The notes under the pieces are model-generated. The model ran no database searches and had not been told where the DNA came from. It was given only the letters and a program-made list of their open reading frames with translations. Shown here in pieces: positions 48,562 to 57,670 of a stretch of DNA of 64,000 nucleotides. The stretch is from positions 1-64,000 of the forward strand of contig JAUXAX010000003.1 of assembly GCA_030619685.1 (NCBI GenBank), in the 5' to 3' direction. A program made the translations under genes and the position numbers. How positions within the stretch are numbered: the first letter of the stretch is position 1; each line of letters begins with the position of its first letter. The DNA comes from Dehalococcoidia bacterium. Its GTDB lineage: Bacteria > Chloroflexota > Dehalococcoidia > SZUA-161.

Positions 48562-48981
48562 ATGCGTGTCCTCGGGCTTGACATGGGGGAGAGGCGAATC
48601 GGGGTGGCACTAAGCGACCCCGAGGGAATCATTGCAATCGCTCTAACAGTAATCGAGAGAAAGTCAGAGGATGCCGACCTAAAGCAGCTCATTGATCTCA
48701 CACACGAACACGAGGTTGAGCGTATCGTCATCGGGCTGCCTCGTTCGCTGGACGGCAGCTTGGGCAAACAAGCGCAGGCCGTTGAGGCCTTCGTTGAATC
48801 GCTTGCAAGGCGCACTGAGCTTCCTGTAGTTACCTGGGACGAGCGGCTGTCCACGGTTGCTGCCGCGCGGATGATGATAGAGGCCGGGGTGAAACGAGAT
48901 AAGAGAAAAAAAAGGCTTGACTCCGTGGCAGCAGCCTTTATCTTGCAAGGCTACCTCGACCGAGAGAGAAGCGATAAGTGA
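48562..48981 (+). CDS. ruvX: Putative pre-16S rRNA nuclease (YqgF/RuvX)
   Basis: The 139-residue RNase H-fold protein has LGLDMGERRIGVALSDPEG at the N-terminus, VIGLPRSLDGSLGKQAQAVE in the middle and WDERLSTVAAARMM before a C-terminal DSVAAAFILQGYLD with the last catalytic Asp. YqgF trims the 16S rRNA 5' end and may resolve Holliday junctions. It begins 3 bases after alaS, the usual neighbour in many bacteria. Confidence 0.92.
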   Translation: MRVLGLDMGERRIGVALSDPEGIIAIALTVIERKSEDADLKQLIDLTHEHEVERIVIGLPRSLDGSLGKQAQAVEAFVESLARRTELPVVTWDERLSTVAAARMMIEAGVKRDKRKKRLDSVAAAFILQGYLDRERSDK

Positions 48982-49000
48982 CAGCTGAAGGCTTGCCGGT

Positions 49001-49055
49001 AGCGTCGTGACTCCTGTCACGACGAAGAATTCGTTGCCACAGGAGTGGCAACGCT
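49001..49055. repeat. Double-hairpin palindromic repeat, copy 1
   Basis: GTCGTGAC-TCCT-GTCACGAC (49004-49023) and CGTTGCCAC-AGGA-GTGGCAACG (49032-49053) are perfect hairpins with complementary loops. The whole is bounded by AGCG and CGCT. An inverted relative is at 62549-62607. Confidence 0.75.
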
Positions 49056-49137
49056 TCTCGGTTATTTGAACTTTGAACATGCGATATTGTTTAGGATTTC
49101 GTGCTTCGGATTTAGTGCTTTAATTAAAGGGCATTCT

Positions 49138-50010
49138 ATGACGAGTTTTGTTGGCCTGATTGGGCATGGTTTGAAGCATTCGATCTCGCCGCTGTTTCAG
49201 CAGGCTGCTTTTGACCACCTGGGCCTGGATATTCGCTATGAGGCTTGGGAGACGGAGCCATCGGAGCTGGAGAAAGTCTTGGAGAAGGTGCGCGGGCCGT
49301 CAATCCTGGGGGCGAATGTCACTGTGCCCCACAAGGAGGCGGTGGTACCCTTGATGAACGGGTTCGATGACCTCGCCCGGGAGATCGGGGCGGTGAATAC
49401 CATAGTGAACCGAGGGGGCCGCCTTGAGGGCTGCAATACCGATGCCGGCGGCTTCTTAAGGGCGCTAGGCCGGGAGGGAGGCTTTGACCCGGCGGGCAAG
49501 GGGGTGGTGCTCTTAGGCGCTGGAGGGGTAGCACGCGCGGCAAGCTTCGCCCTGGCAAGGGCAGGGGTGAAGTCGCTTGTCATTACAGATATTATCGAGG
49601 AAAAGGCACATGAGCTGGTATCAGACCTTGAGCGAAGCCTGGCTGGCACTCAAGGGCCAGCCCCAGAGATAAGGGCGCTCTTGCCGGATGACCCTCAGTT
49701 TGGGGAAGGGCTATCAGGATGCGACCTTTTGGTCAACTGTACCCCAATGGGGATGAAGCACAGCGCCGGTGAGGGCGAATCGCCCCTGGAGGCGCGGCTC
49801 ATCCCGAAACGAGCGCTGGTCTACGATGTGGTTTATAATCCGATAGAGACGCCACTGCTCGCCGATGCCAAAAGGGCAGGGGCGAGCACCTTAGGCGGGC
49901 TTGCCATGCTTGTCTACCAGGGTGCAGCGGCATTCGAGCTCTGGACAGGCAAAAAAGCCTCAGTTGACATAATGATGGAGGCGGCAACAAAGGCGCTGGA
50001 ACAGAAGTAG
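49138..50010 (+). CDS. aroE: Shikimate dehydrogenase
   Basis: AroE reduces 3-dehydroshikimate to shikimate with NADPH. The 290-residue protein begins FVGLIGHGLKHSISPLFQQ, has NVTVPHKEAVVPLM with the catalytic Lys, GAVNTIVNRGGRLEGCNTDA, the nucleotide loop GAGGVARAASFALARAG and CTPMGM. ATG 49138 gives the usual N-terminus; the frame runs back to 49045 through the end of the palindromic repeat, which argues against that start. It opens the aro gene run. Confidence 0.93.
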   Translation: MTSFVGLIGHGLKHSISPLFQQAAFDHLGLDIRYEAWETEPSELEKVLEKVRGPSILGANVTVPHKEAVVPLMNGFDDLAREIGAVNTIVNRGGRLEGCNTDAGGFLRALGREGGFDPAGKGVVLLGAGGVARAASFALARAGVKSLVITDIIEEKAHELVSDLERSLAGTQGPAPEIRALLPDDPQFGEGLSGCDLLVNCTPMGMKHSAGEGESPLEARLIPKRALVYDVVYNPIETPLLADAKRAGASTLGGLAMLVYQGAAAFELWTGKKASVDIMMEAATKALEQK

Positions 50011-50052
50011 CACCAACCTACTGCTTAGTCGAGCAGTGTAGAGGAGTTCTCG

Positions 50053-51213
50053 ATGTTTCGTTTTCTAACCGCAGGTGAATCTCACGGCAAGGGGCTGGTG
50101 GCCGTCATCGAGGGGGTACCCGCAGGGCTGGCTCTTGATGAGGATTACATAGCTCGCGACCTCGCTCGCCGCCAGGCTGGATACGGCAGGGGAGCCCGCA
50201 TGGATATCGAGCAGGACCGCGCCGAAATCCTATCCGGGGTACGCCATGGGTTGACTATGGGCAGCCCCATCTCACTTCTCATATGGAACCGCGATTGGGA
50301 GAACTGGGAGCAGACAATGAGCATCTCAGCTGTGGAGCAGGAGGTCGAGCCTCTGACACAGCTCCGCCCCGGCCACGCTGACCTGGCAGGGGCCATGAAG
50401 TACGGTCTCGACGATGTCCGCCCTATTCTGGAGCGGGCCAGCGCCCGGGAGACAGCGAGCCGAGTCGCTGTCGGCGCTGTGGCCCGCAAACTGCTCGCGG
50501 AGTTCGGTATCGAGATACACAGCCATACGGTCTGTATTGGGGGGCGCTGGAGCAGTCAAGTCGAGCCTATTGACTGGGCTGGGGTGGAAAGTTCGCCCCT
50601 TCGCTGCGCCGATAGCGAGGCTGAAAGGGCTATGCTTTCTGCCATCGATGAGGCCAAGGAAGCAGGGGACAGCCTGGGTGGTGTTTTCGAGGTCATTGCT
50701 AGCGGCGTGCCTATTGGCCTGGGGAGCCATGTCCACTGGGACCGCAAGCTCGATGGCAGGATAGCCCAGGCGATGATGAGCATAAACGCGGTGAAAGGTG
50801 TGGAGATCGGGGCAGGATTTGCCGTGGCAGACCTTCCTGGCTCACAGGTTCACGATAGAATCGAGCTTGATGCGGAGCATCGGTGGAGACACGCCACAAA
50901 CCGCGCTGGGGGGATTGAGGGGGGTATGAGTAACGGCGAGCCGATAGTCGTTCGCGCCGCTGTTAAGCCGATTCCAACTCTAGCTAAACCTTTGCCCTCG
51001 GCCGATTTGAGAACCGGCGCAGCAGTTCAGGCTCATTTCGAACGAAGCGATGTCTGTGTGGTTCCCGCCGCGGGGGTTATCGGGGAGGCGGTGCTGGCCA
51101 TAGTCCTCGCGGAAGCGGTGTTGGAGAAGTTCGGGGGCGACCATACTGCCGAGACTTTGCGCAACTATCGAAGCTATCTAGACTCAATAGGTCCCAGAGA
51201 AAGGCATGAGTAA
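50053..51213 (+). CDS. aroC: Chorismate synthase
   Basis: AroC converts EPSP to chorismate with reduced FMN. The 386 residues begin with FRFLTAGESHGKGLVAVIEG and contain RRQAGYGRGARMDIEQDRAE, RPGHADLAGAMKYG with RERASARETASRVAVGA nearby (as LERASARETA), GIEGGMSNGEPI and the C-terminal RSDVCVVPAAG-like region (ERSDVCVVPAAGVIGE). GGAGTTCTCG precedes ATG 50053. The stop overlaps the next gene by 8 bases. Confidence 0.96.
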   Translation: MFRFLTAGESHGKGLVAVIEGVPAGLALDEDYIARDLARRQAGYGRGARMDIEQDRAEILSGVRHGLTMGSPISLLIWNRDWENWEQTMSISAVEQEVEPLTQLRPGHADLAGAMKYGLDDVRPILERASARETASRVAVGAVARKLLAEFGIEIHSHTVCIGGRWSSQVEPIDWAGVESSPLRCADSEAERAMLSAIDEAKEAGDSLGGVFEVIASGVPIGLGSHVHWDRKLDGRIAQAMMSINAVKGVEIGAGFAVADLPGSQVHDRIELDAEHRWRHATNRAGGIEGGMSNGEPIVVRAAVKPIPTLAKPLPSADLRTGAAVQAHFERSDVCVVPAAGVIGEAVLAIVLAEAVLEKFGGDHTAETLRNYRSYLDSIGPRERHE

Positions 51214-52054
51214 ACTCGGCTTTCACTGTCATCAAACTGACATCCTTGAGGAGATTATAGGCGGCAATGGCCTCAACCGCGGCGAGTTCTATAACCTTCC
51301 CGCCGATGATCTTCCCAAGCTTAGACGACTGATCCAACATCATAACCTTGACTGGAGCATACATGCTCCGTTGATCCAGCTTGGCTGGTATCCTCAGCCT
51401 CCGACCTGGTCTTTTCTTTGCGACGTGGACAGGGATAACAGGGAATTGACTATGAAGATGATCATCCTGACCATGGATCAAGCCGAGGAATACGGGGCTG
51501 AATACGTGGTAGTTCATTTTCCATCGCCGACATCGGATGCCTCTGGCGAGAGCGAGGCAAAACTCGAGGAGATTGCCTGGAGGAGCTGCGAGCGCCTCGC
51601 CGAGCTCAGCTTCAAGAGAGGTATTCCCATTCATATAGAGGGTGTGGGTCAAAGTCGTCTGATTAATGCCGAATTTCTGAGCGCGGTGCTGAAAGAGTAC
51701 TCTCCATTGCGCTACTGTTTTGACACTGCTCATGCGCATTTGGCTGCCCTTGACAATGGCTTTGATCTTTACGATTTTGAGGTGGGACTTCTACCGTATC
51801 TGGGCTCGATCCATCTTTGGAATACCCGTAATCGGGACGATTATCTCGCCTTTCGACATATCCCGATACACCCTAGCCAGAGGGTTGAGGATGGCTGGGT
51901 TGACATCGCCCGGGTGCTACACAGCCTGGACCCTGATAAAGACTCACTTCCTATTATCTTTGAGAGTGAGCCTGCCTATCCTGAGGCACTGGGAGACTAT
52001 GACTATCGAGAAGGGGTAAAGTGGGTAAAGGAACTGCTGGAAACATCATCCTGA
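51206..52054 (+). CDS. TIM-barrel protein of the AP endonuclease 2 / sugar isomerase superfamily
   Basis: The 282-residue protein has the barrel pattern of xylose isomerase-like/endonuclease IV-like proteins: KLGFHCHQTDILEEI, LDWSIHAPLIQLGW, YVVVHFPSPTSD, IPIHIEGVGQSRL, YCFDTAHAHLAAL, IHLWNTRNRDDY and IIFESEPAYPEA. The metal ligands (His, Glu, Asp, His, Glu) are kept, so it is likely an active metal enzyme. The substrate is unknown. It is placed between aroC and aroKB with overlaps on both sides, so it is expressed with the shikimate enzymes. 3-Dehydroshikimate dehydratase belongs to this superfamily, but no specific match is claimed. Confidence 0.65.
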   Translation: MSKLGFHCHQTDILEEIIGGNGLNRGEFYNLPADDLPKLRRLIQHHNLDWSIHAPLIQLGWYPQPPTWSFLCDVDRDNRELTMKMIILTMDQAEEYGAEYVVVHFPSPTSDASGESEAKLEEIAWRSCERLAELSFKRGIPIHIEGVGQSRLINAEFLSAVLKEYSPLRYCFDTAHAHLAALDNGFDLYDFEVGLLPYLGSIHLWNTRNRDDYLAFRHIPIHPSQRVEDGWVDIARVLHSLDPDKDSLPIIFESEPAYPEALGDYDYREGVKWVKELLETSS

Positions 52055-53730
52055 CTGGCTTCTCCTATACCGGCAAAACGAAGGTGGGTCAGGAGGTAGC
52101 CAGGAGGTTGGGCTGGAGTTACGTCGATATTGACGAGGAGATTGTCCGCCTCTGTGGGAAGCCAATTGCCGAGATATTCGCCCAGGATGGGGAGAGCCGA
52201 TTTCGCGAGCTGGAGAGGGAAGTGCTGGGGAGGGTGTGCCAGGAGAAGGAGGTGGTTGTCTCCACCGGCGGCGGTGCCATTATGAATGCCTCTAACCGGG
52301 AATTGATGATGGCGAGCGGCGTGGTAGTGTGCCTTGAGGCAAAGCCAGCTACAATATATCAACGGCTGCTTAAGGATGCGGAGGCCAGCGATGAGCAGGA
52401 GGTGCGGCCTCTGCTCGCTGGCCCCGAGCCGTTGAGGCGCATAGGATGGCTCAAAGGATTCCGTCAGCCCTACTATGCTCTGTCGGACTGGACGGTGCAC
52501 ACTGACAATCTGACCTTCGAGGAGGCGGCAGAAGAGGTGATACGCGGCTGGAGGTACGGGTGGAGCAAAGAAAGTGAAAGGGTTGTCCTTCTCTCTATGC
52601 CCGATGCCAGGGAATCCGATGCTCCATTTTGTGAGCAGCAAGGTGCTGCCTGCGTGGTTACCACTCCTACCGAGAGCTACCCGGTGTTTGTCGGCTGGGG
52701 CTTCCTTGACCAGCTGGGGAGGCGGATGCGAAACGCTGGCCTTCAGGGCAGGGCCCATATTGTGAGCGATGACCGGGTGTTTCCGCTCTACGGTGACAGG
52801 GTGAAGAGTATCTTGGAGGAAACTGGCTTCGCTGTGGACTCTTTGGTAGTATCTCAGGGAGAGCGAAGCAAATCCTTTGAGACGGCAGGCAGTATCTACG
52901 ATTGGCTGGTGGAGCATCGCGCGGAGCGTGGCGATAGCATCGTCGCCCTGGGTGGGGGAGTGGTGGGAGACCTCGCTGGGTTTGTAGCTTCTACCTTTCT
53001 CCGTGGCTTGCCCCTGGTTCAGATACCCACTAGCTTGGTCGGTATGGTCGATGCCGCTGTCGGGGGGAAGGTGGGGATAAATCATCCCGAGGGCAAGAAC
53101 CTGATTGGAGCCTTCTACCAGCCGCGGCTGGTGCTTGCCGATATCCAGACCCTGACCACTCTGCCGCGGCGGGAGTTGGTCTCCGGTTGGGCAGAGGTAA
53201 TAAAGCATGCCATGATCCGCGACCTGCATCTGCTGAGGCTCCTCGAGGAGCGGTCACAGGAGCTTCTTGAACTGGAGAAGGAAGCTGCCACCGAGGTAGT
53301 GGCACGAAGCGCCACCATTAAGGCCGAGGTAGTGAGCGAGGACGAGAAAGAGCTGGGGATACGGACTATTCTGAACTACGGGCATACGATTGGGCACGGC
53401 CTGGAGGCAGCCACGAACTACGAGCGTTTTCTCCATGGGGAGGCGGTCGCTATTGGTATGATGGGGGCAGCTATGATCAGCCAACGGCTGGGGCTGCTCT
53501 CCCAGGAGGTCGTGGAGCGGCAGGAAGTCCTGCTGCGCAGATTCGACCTGCCTGCGGGCTGCTCTGATGTCGATATAGAAGGTATCCTGCGGGCCATGGA
53601 ACTCGATAAGAAGGTGAGAGCGGAGAGTGTGAGGTGGGTCTTGCTCGCTGGCGTTGGCCAGCCGGTGATTCGTGATGATGTCCCCCGTGAAGTAGCGGCG
53701 GGTGTCATTCGGGAGCTGTTGCAAAGTTAG
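52021..53730 (+). CDS. aroKB: Bifunctional shikimate kinase / 3-dehydroquinate synthase fusion
   Basis: The 569-residue protein joins an AroK-like kinase (about 1-175; LTGFSYTGKTKVGQEVA as P-loop, YVDIDEEIVRL, FRELEREVLGRV, STGGGAIMN) to AroB (about 205-569; GERSKSFETAGSIYDWL, LGGGVVGDLAGFVASTFLRG, PTSLVGMVDAAVGGKVGINH, NYGHTIGHGLE with metal ligands His). The two reactions are not consecutive in the pathway (steps 2 and 5). GTG 52021 lies inside the end of the previous gene. aroD/aroQ and aroA are not in the window. Confidence 0.92.
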   Translation: MGKGTAGNIILTGFSYTGKTKVGQEVARRLGWSYVDIDEEIVRLCGKPIAEIFAQDGESRFRELEREVLGRVCQEKEVVVSTGGGAIMNASNRELMMASGVVVCLEAKPATIYQRLLKDAEASDEQEVRPLLAGPEPLRRIGWLKGFRQPYYALSDWTVHTDNLTFEEAAEEVIRGWRYGWSKESERVVLLSMPDARESDAPFCEQQGAACVVTTPTESYPVFVGWGFLDQLGRRMRNAGLQGRAHIVSDDRVFPLYGDRVKSILEETGFAVDSLVVSQGERSKSFETAGSIYDWLVEHRAERGDSIVALGGGVVGDLAGFVASTFLRGLPLVQIPTSLVGMVDAAVGGKVGINHPEGKNLIGAFYQPRLVLADIQTLTTLPRRELVSGWAEVIKHAMIRDLHLLRLLEERSQELLELEKEAATEVVARSATIKAEVVSEDEKELGIRTILNYGHTIGHGLEAATNYERFLHGEAVAIGMMGAAMISQRLGLLSQEVVERQEVLLRRFDLPAGCSDVDIEGILRAMELDKKVRAESVRWVLLAGVGQPVIRDDVPREVAAGVIRELLQS

Positions 53731-54057
53731 ATAACCCCCATGGGCGAGTGTCTACCACGAATGATGAGCATTTATATGCCAGATGCCGTTCGTGGTGAGC
53801 CCTTCGACAAGCTCAGGGCGAACGGGGCAAACTCTGTTTTCGAAGCAAAGGTCGGCTTGCACAAAAGATTCACTTTGCCGTTCGTGGTGAGCCAGTCGAA
53901 CCATGAACGGCCCCCCCGCGTACGCGGGGGCTCAGGGCCAAGGATGTGGGACGTATCCCGGTAGTGGATCGCAACGACACTACGAGACTAATGGGAGTAT
54001 TGCGGCGGCATGATATTATAAGGGCGTACAGGAAAAAACTCGAGGAGAGTGTCAGGC
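53731..54057. repeat. Intergenic repeats and palindrome after aroKB
   Basis: Two related units begin CCGTTCGTGGTGAGCC and end GAACGG (53786-53825 and 53878-53910). A perfect 18-base palindrome CCCCCGCGTACGCGGGGG follows at 53913-53930. Such units are dispersed intergenic repeats. No gene is supported here. Confidence 0.65.
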
Positions 54058-54963
54058 GTGACAGAGGCTACTGAAGCGGCTCAGCGCACATTGGTGCATG
54101 AGCTGGGTGGAAAACCCCAGGGAAGGGGGATTATTGACTATGTCACGGTGCTCAAACCGCGCGAGACCGTTTTGCTAACCTTCATTGGAGTTTGCTCAGT
54201 AATCATTGCCGCGCAGGGCAGCGCCCCGCTCGATGTGCTCTTGCTCGCCCTGGCGGCGATTACACTGGGCAGCGCGGGCGCTAACGGCGTGACCAATTAC
54301 CTTGACCGGGGCATCGATGCCAGGATGATGAGGACCCATCTACGGTCGCTGCCAGCGAAGCGGATAGCTCCTCCCAAAAAGGCGCTGGTGTGGAGCGTGT
54401 TTCTGGTTCTTGTTGCGCTGACTCTGGCATGGTTCCTGCATCCACTTGCCTTCGTCTTCGGTCTTAGCGGCACCGTCGCAGCCTCAGTGTTTCGTAAAAG
54501 GGTGATGTGCGTCATTCAAGGTGGGATCGCGGGTTGTGCCCCGGTGCTCATCGGTTACGTGGCTGTCACCCACCGACTGGATATAACTGTTCTCTTCCTT
54601 TGTATTCTTATCGCCGTCTGGATCCCGCTGCATGTTTGGAGCGTTATGGTCGCCAACCGTGAAGACTATCTCCAGGCTGGGGTTGCATATTTCCCTGTCA
54701 CCTGGAAGGCCGAGGATGCCATAAAGTTCTTATTGGTGTTATCGGTTCTGCTTTACGCAGCCTCTATCGCTCTCTGGGCGGTTGGCGACTTCGGTTGGCT
54801 CTATTTCGGGGTAGCGAACATCCTGGGCATCATCATGGTCTATGCCAACTACAATCTCTTCAAGAGCGGTGTCTCCCGGGACGCGTGGAAGGTGTACAAG
54901 CTTTCCGCTTTTCCTTATCTGGGTGTGATTTTCACGGTCCTCTGTTTGAATTTCTGGGTCTAA
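54058..54963 (+). CDS. UbiA-family prenyltransferase, haem O synthase-like
   Basis: The 301-residue membrane protein has about eight helices and the two Asp-rich UbiA motifs: NYLDRGIDARMMRTHLRSLP (about residue 80) and NREDYLQAGVAYFPVT (about 202). The first resembles CtaB (protohaem IX farnesyltransferase) more than quinone enzymes, but the rest is divergent and no cytochrome oxidase genes are near, so another aromatic acceptor is possible. GTG 54058 was chosen for its spacing from GAGGAGA; GTG 54049 is directly on it. Confidence 0.7.
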   Translation: MTEATEAAQRTLVHELGGKPQGRGIIDYVTVLKPRETVLLTFIGVCSVIIAAQGSAPLDVLLLALAAITLGSAGANGVTNYLDRGIDARMMRTHLRSLPAKRIAPPKKALVWSVFLVLVALTLAWFLHPLAFVFGLSGTVAASVFRKRVMCVIQGGIAGCAPVLIGYVAVTHRLDITVLFLCILIAVWIPLHVWSVMVANREDYLQAGVAYFPVTWKAEDAIKFLLVLSVLLYAASIALWAVGDFGWLYFGVANILGIIMVYANYNLFKSGVSRDAWKVYKLSAFPYLGVIFTVLCLNFWV

Positions 54964-54969
54964 TTCTTA

Positions 54970-56151
54970 ATGAGCCAGTTCTTCCAGCTAGAGAAGATGT
55001 GCCCCAAAACAGGGGCCCGTGCCGGGACACTGACTACGCCTCACGGCTCAGTGCCAACGCCTCTTTTCATGCCCGTGGGAAGCCAGGGGACGGTTAAGAC
55101 CCTAACCCCTCATGATCTTGAATCATTGGGTGTGGGGATGGTCTTGGCCAATGCCTATCATCTCTATCTCAGGCCGGGTATGGATACCATCAGAAGGTTG
55201 GGGGGATTACACCGGTTTATGTCCTGGGACGGGCCGATTCTCAGCGATAGCGGTGGTTTTCAGGTGTTCAGCCTGGGGCACCTTCGCCGCGTCAGCGACG
55301 AGGGTGCCCTGTTTCGCTCACATATCGATGGCAGTGAGCACTTCCTCACGCCCGAGCTTGCCATCGAATTCCAGGAGGAACTCGGTGCCGACATTATCAT
55401 GGTTTTCGACGAGTGCCCCCCTTATGGCGATGACCAAGGCGGCATCCAGCGGGCTATGGAGCGCAGCCATCTTTGGGCCGAGAGGTGCCAGCGAAGGCAT
55501 GGGCGAGAAGGGCAAGCTCTTTTCGGCATCGTACATGGGGGCACCTTTGCTGAACTGAGGCGAGAATCGGCAAACTTCCTTGCATCGTTGGACTTCCCGG
55601 GGTATGCGATTGGCGGCCTGAGCCTGGGGGAACCGAAGGAGCTGATGCATTCTATGCTCGATAAAACAGTCCCCCTTCTCCCCGACGACAAACCACGCTA
55701 CTTGATGGGGGTGGGGTCGCCAGAGGACCTGGTGGAGTGTGTCGCACATGGGATGGACATGTTCGATAGCGCCCTGCCTACCAGGCTGGCTCGGAACGGT
55801 GCTGTTTTCGGTCAAAGCCGCCGCCATAGTATAGGAAACGCTCGCTTTAAAGAGGAAGACGGGCCAATCGACCCCGACTGCGACTGCTATGCCTGCGGTA
55901 ATTTCTCCGCTGCTTACCTTCACCATCTGTTCAAGTGCCAGGAGCTTCTGGCTTATCGGCTGGCCACAATCCACAACCTGAGGTTCATCGCGAGATTGAT
56001 GGAGCAGATAAGGCAATCTCTCCTCGACGAAACCTTTCCCACATTCAAAGAGACCTTTCTCCAGGGCTACCAGTCCACTGATGCTGAGGCCAGGGCAGAG
56101 CAGAAGCAGAAGTGGCTGGAGTCACGTCGAGATAAGCAGCCTCTTGATTGA
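54970..56151 (+). CDS. tgt: tRNA-guanine transglycosylase (queuine tRNA-ribosyltransferase)
   Basis: Tgt exchanges G34 for preQ1 in GUN-anticodon tRNAs. The 393-residue protein has TPLFMPVGSQGTVKTLTPHD, ILSDSGGFQVFSLG with the catalytic Asp, IIMVFDECPPYGDDQ, GYAIGGLSLGEPKELMHSML, RYLMGVGSPEDLVECVAHGM and a zinc site CDCYACGNFS..YLHHLFKCQE. Length is normal. It starts 6 bases after the prenyltransferase gene. Confidence 0.96.
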   Translation: MSQFFQLEKMCPKTGARAGTLTTPHGSVPTPLFMPVGSQGTVKTLTPHDLESLGVGMVLANAYHLYLRPGMDTIRRLGGLHRFMSWDGPILSDSGGFQVFSLGHLRRVSDEGALFRSHIDGSEHFLTPELAIEFQEELGADIIMVFDECPPYGDDQGGIQRAMERSHLWAERCQRRHGREGQALFGIVHGGTFAELRRESANFLASLDFPGYAIGGLSLGEPKELMHSMLDKTVPLLPDDKPRYLMGVGSPEDLVECVAHGMDMFDSALPTRLARNGAVFGQSRRHSIGNARFKEEDGPIDPDCDCYACGNFSAAYLHHLFKCQELLAYRLATIHNLRFIARLMEQIRQSLLDETFPTFKETFLQGYQSTDAEARAEQKQKWLESRRDKQPLD

Positions 56152-56265
56152 GCAGTTGGCATTCGGTTTGCGGTACAGAAGCTCCGTTCCTTTACACGCT
56201 GTTTTTCTTTTGCTAAACTCTGGTTGAAAGATAACGCATCTCTGGAAGACAAGAAGAGGTTGAAA

Positions 56266-56421
56266 ATGGGGAGAAGAGATTATCGACACCGAGAGTCAAA
56301 GAAGCCCAAAAAGGGGGCCAAAAGGCCGTCAGTATCGGATGTGTTGCCTACTCCTACCACCGTTGAGGTGATTAAGAAAGGAAAGAAAGAGAAGAGCACT
56401 GAGGAAAAAGAAGAGGAATAA
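56266..56421 (+). CDS. Small highly charged protein
   Basis: The 51-residue protein (MGRRDYRHRESKKPKKGAKR, then VSDVLPTPTTVEVIKKGKK and an acidic end) is extremely rich in Lys, Arg and Glu and probably unfolded alone. ATG 56266 was chosen over a TTG at 56224. The next gene begins 1 base after its stop, so it is co-translated. Similar small proteins occur in Dehalococcoidia; the function is unknown. Confidence 0.6.
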   Translation: MGRRDYRHRESKKPKKGAKRPSVSDVLPTPTTVEVIKKGKKEKSTEEKEEE

Positions 56422-56422
56422 C

Positions 56423-57364
56423 TTGGTAGCACTCTATCGGCAACTGTATGAAGCAGGCAAGCTACGGGAGCGGGTGGAGCAGGCCAAGGCGCTCCTGGAG
56501 GATTGTCATGTGTGTCCTCGCCGCTGCGGGGTCAACCGTCTGGAGGGCGACGTGGGGAAGTGCCGCACCGGAAGGCAGGCATTGGTCTCGAGCTTCGGGC
56601 CACACTCCGGGGAGGAGGCACCACTGGTGGGGAGTAGTGGTTCGGGGACGATATTCTTCACCTATTGCAATCTCAGGTGTTGCTTCTGCCAGAACTACAC
56701 TATAAGTCAGCTTGGCGAAGGGCATGTGGTGGGGAGCGAGGAACTGGCGGAAATGATGCTCTCTCTGCAGCGGAGGGCTTGCCACAATATCAACTTCGTG
56801 AGCCCGACTCACGTGGTCCCTCAGATTCTCGAGGCGCTGGAGATCGCGGTAAAGGCTGGGCTTTCTGTTCCACTGGTTTACAACAGCGGGGGCTACGACT
56901 CTGTGGAGACCCTTAAGCTTCTCGATGGAGTGGTCGATATCTATATGCCCGACATGAAGTACTCTGATGAGAAAACAGCTCAGCGCTTCTCTGGAGTAAA
57001 GGGCTACCCTGTGATGAATCGGGCGGCGGTGAAGGAGATGCATCGCCAGGTGGGGGACCTAGAGGTAGATGGTCATGGTGTTGCCAGCCGTGGTCTGCTG
57101 GTGCGCCATCTCGTCTTGCCCCACAGGTTTGCGGGGACCGCTGGGGTTTGCCACTTTCTGAGTCAGAAGATCTCGACCAATACCTATCTTAATGTGATGG
57201 CCCAGTATCATCCCTGCTACAAAGCCTTTGATGTCTCCGAACTCGCACGTCCTGTTTCTGGCGAGGAGTTCGCCGAGGCGGTGAGAGTTGCCCAAGAGTG
57301 TGGCCTGCACCGTCTGGACCGCATCGAGTCTCGCCCGTTTGCCAGGTTACTCAGGGTCTTGTAA
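56423..57364 (+). CDS. Radical SAM protein, pyruvate formate-lyase-activating-enzyme-like
   Basis: The 313-residue protein starts with a Cys pair region (CHVCPRRCGVNRLEG..GKCRTG, residues 30-50) and has the radical SAM motif CNLRCCFCQNY (about residue 85). Further motifs are NFVSPTHVVPQILEAL, VYNSGGYDSVETL and IYMPDMKYSD. This matches the COG1313 group, related to PflA/AmmeMemoRadiSam proteins. The target is unknown and no glycyl-radical enzyme is nearby. TTG 56423 is the start, with GAGGAATAAC before it. Confidence 0.8.
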   Translation: MVALYRQLYEAGKLRERVEQAKALLEDCHVCPRRCGVNRLEGDVGKCRTGRQALVSSFGPHSGEEAPLVGSSGSGTIFFTYCNLRCCFCQNYTISQLGEGHVVGSEELAEMMLSLQRRACHNINFVSPTHVVPQILEALEIAVKAGLSVPLVYNSGGYDSVETLKLLDGVVDIYMPDMKYSDEKTAQRFSGVKGYPVMNRAAVKEMHRQVGDLEVDGHGVASRGLLVRHLVLPHRFAGTAGVCHFLSQKISTNTYLNVMAQYHPCYKAFDVSELARPVSGEEFAEAVRVAQECGLHRLDRIESRPFARLLRVL

Positions 57365-57385
57365 GATGCCTGCGGAGGTTGTGGA

Positions 57386-57670
57386 GTGTCGGAGCTTGCA
57401 GCCGTTTTAGCTACCGTACATGGTCGGGTTCAGGGAGTCGATTTCCGATTCTTTGTTCTCAGATATGCCAGAGCACTAGGAGTAAAAGGCTACGTAAAGA
57501 ATCTATCGAACGGGAGAGTGCTTGAGGTGTTTGCGGAAGGCGAAACGGAAAACCTTGAAGAGTTGCTTGGTCGCCTCAATATTGGCCCTCCCCGGGCTGC
57601 AGTGAAGTGGGTGGATGTGAAGTGGTCGCCGTACCGTGGGCACTTTGATGATTTTGGGGTGAGGTATTAG
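57386..57670 (+). CDS. acyP: Acylphosphatase
   Basis: The 94-residue protein has the family motif ATVHGRVQGVDFRFFVLRYA (catalytic Arg in GVDFR) and KGYVKNLSNGRVLEVFAEGE with the catalytic Asn. It hydrolyses carboxyl phosphates such as acetyl phosphate. GTG 57386 follows GGAGGTTGTG. The 3' end overlaps an opposite-strand gene by 95 bases. Confidence 0.9.
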   Translation: MSELAAVLATVHGRVQGVDFRFFVLRYARALGVKGYVKNLSNGRVLEVFAEGETENLEELLGRLNIGPPRAAVKWVDVKWSPYRGHFDDFGVRY

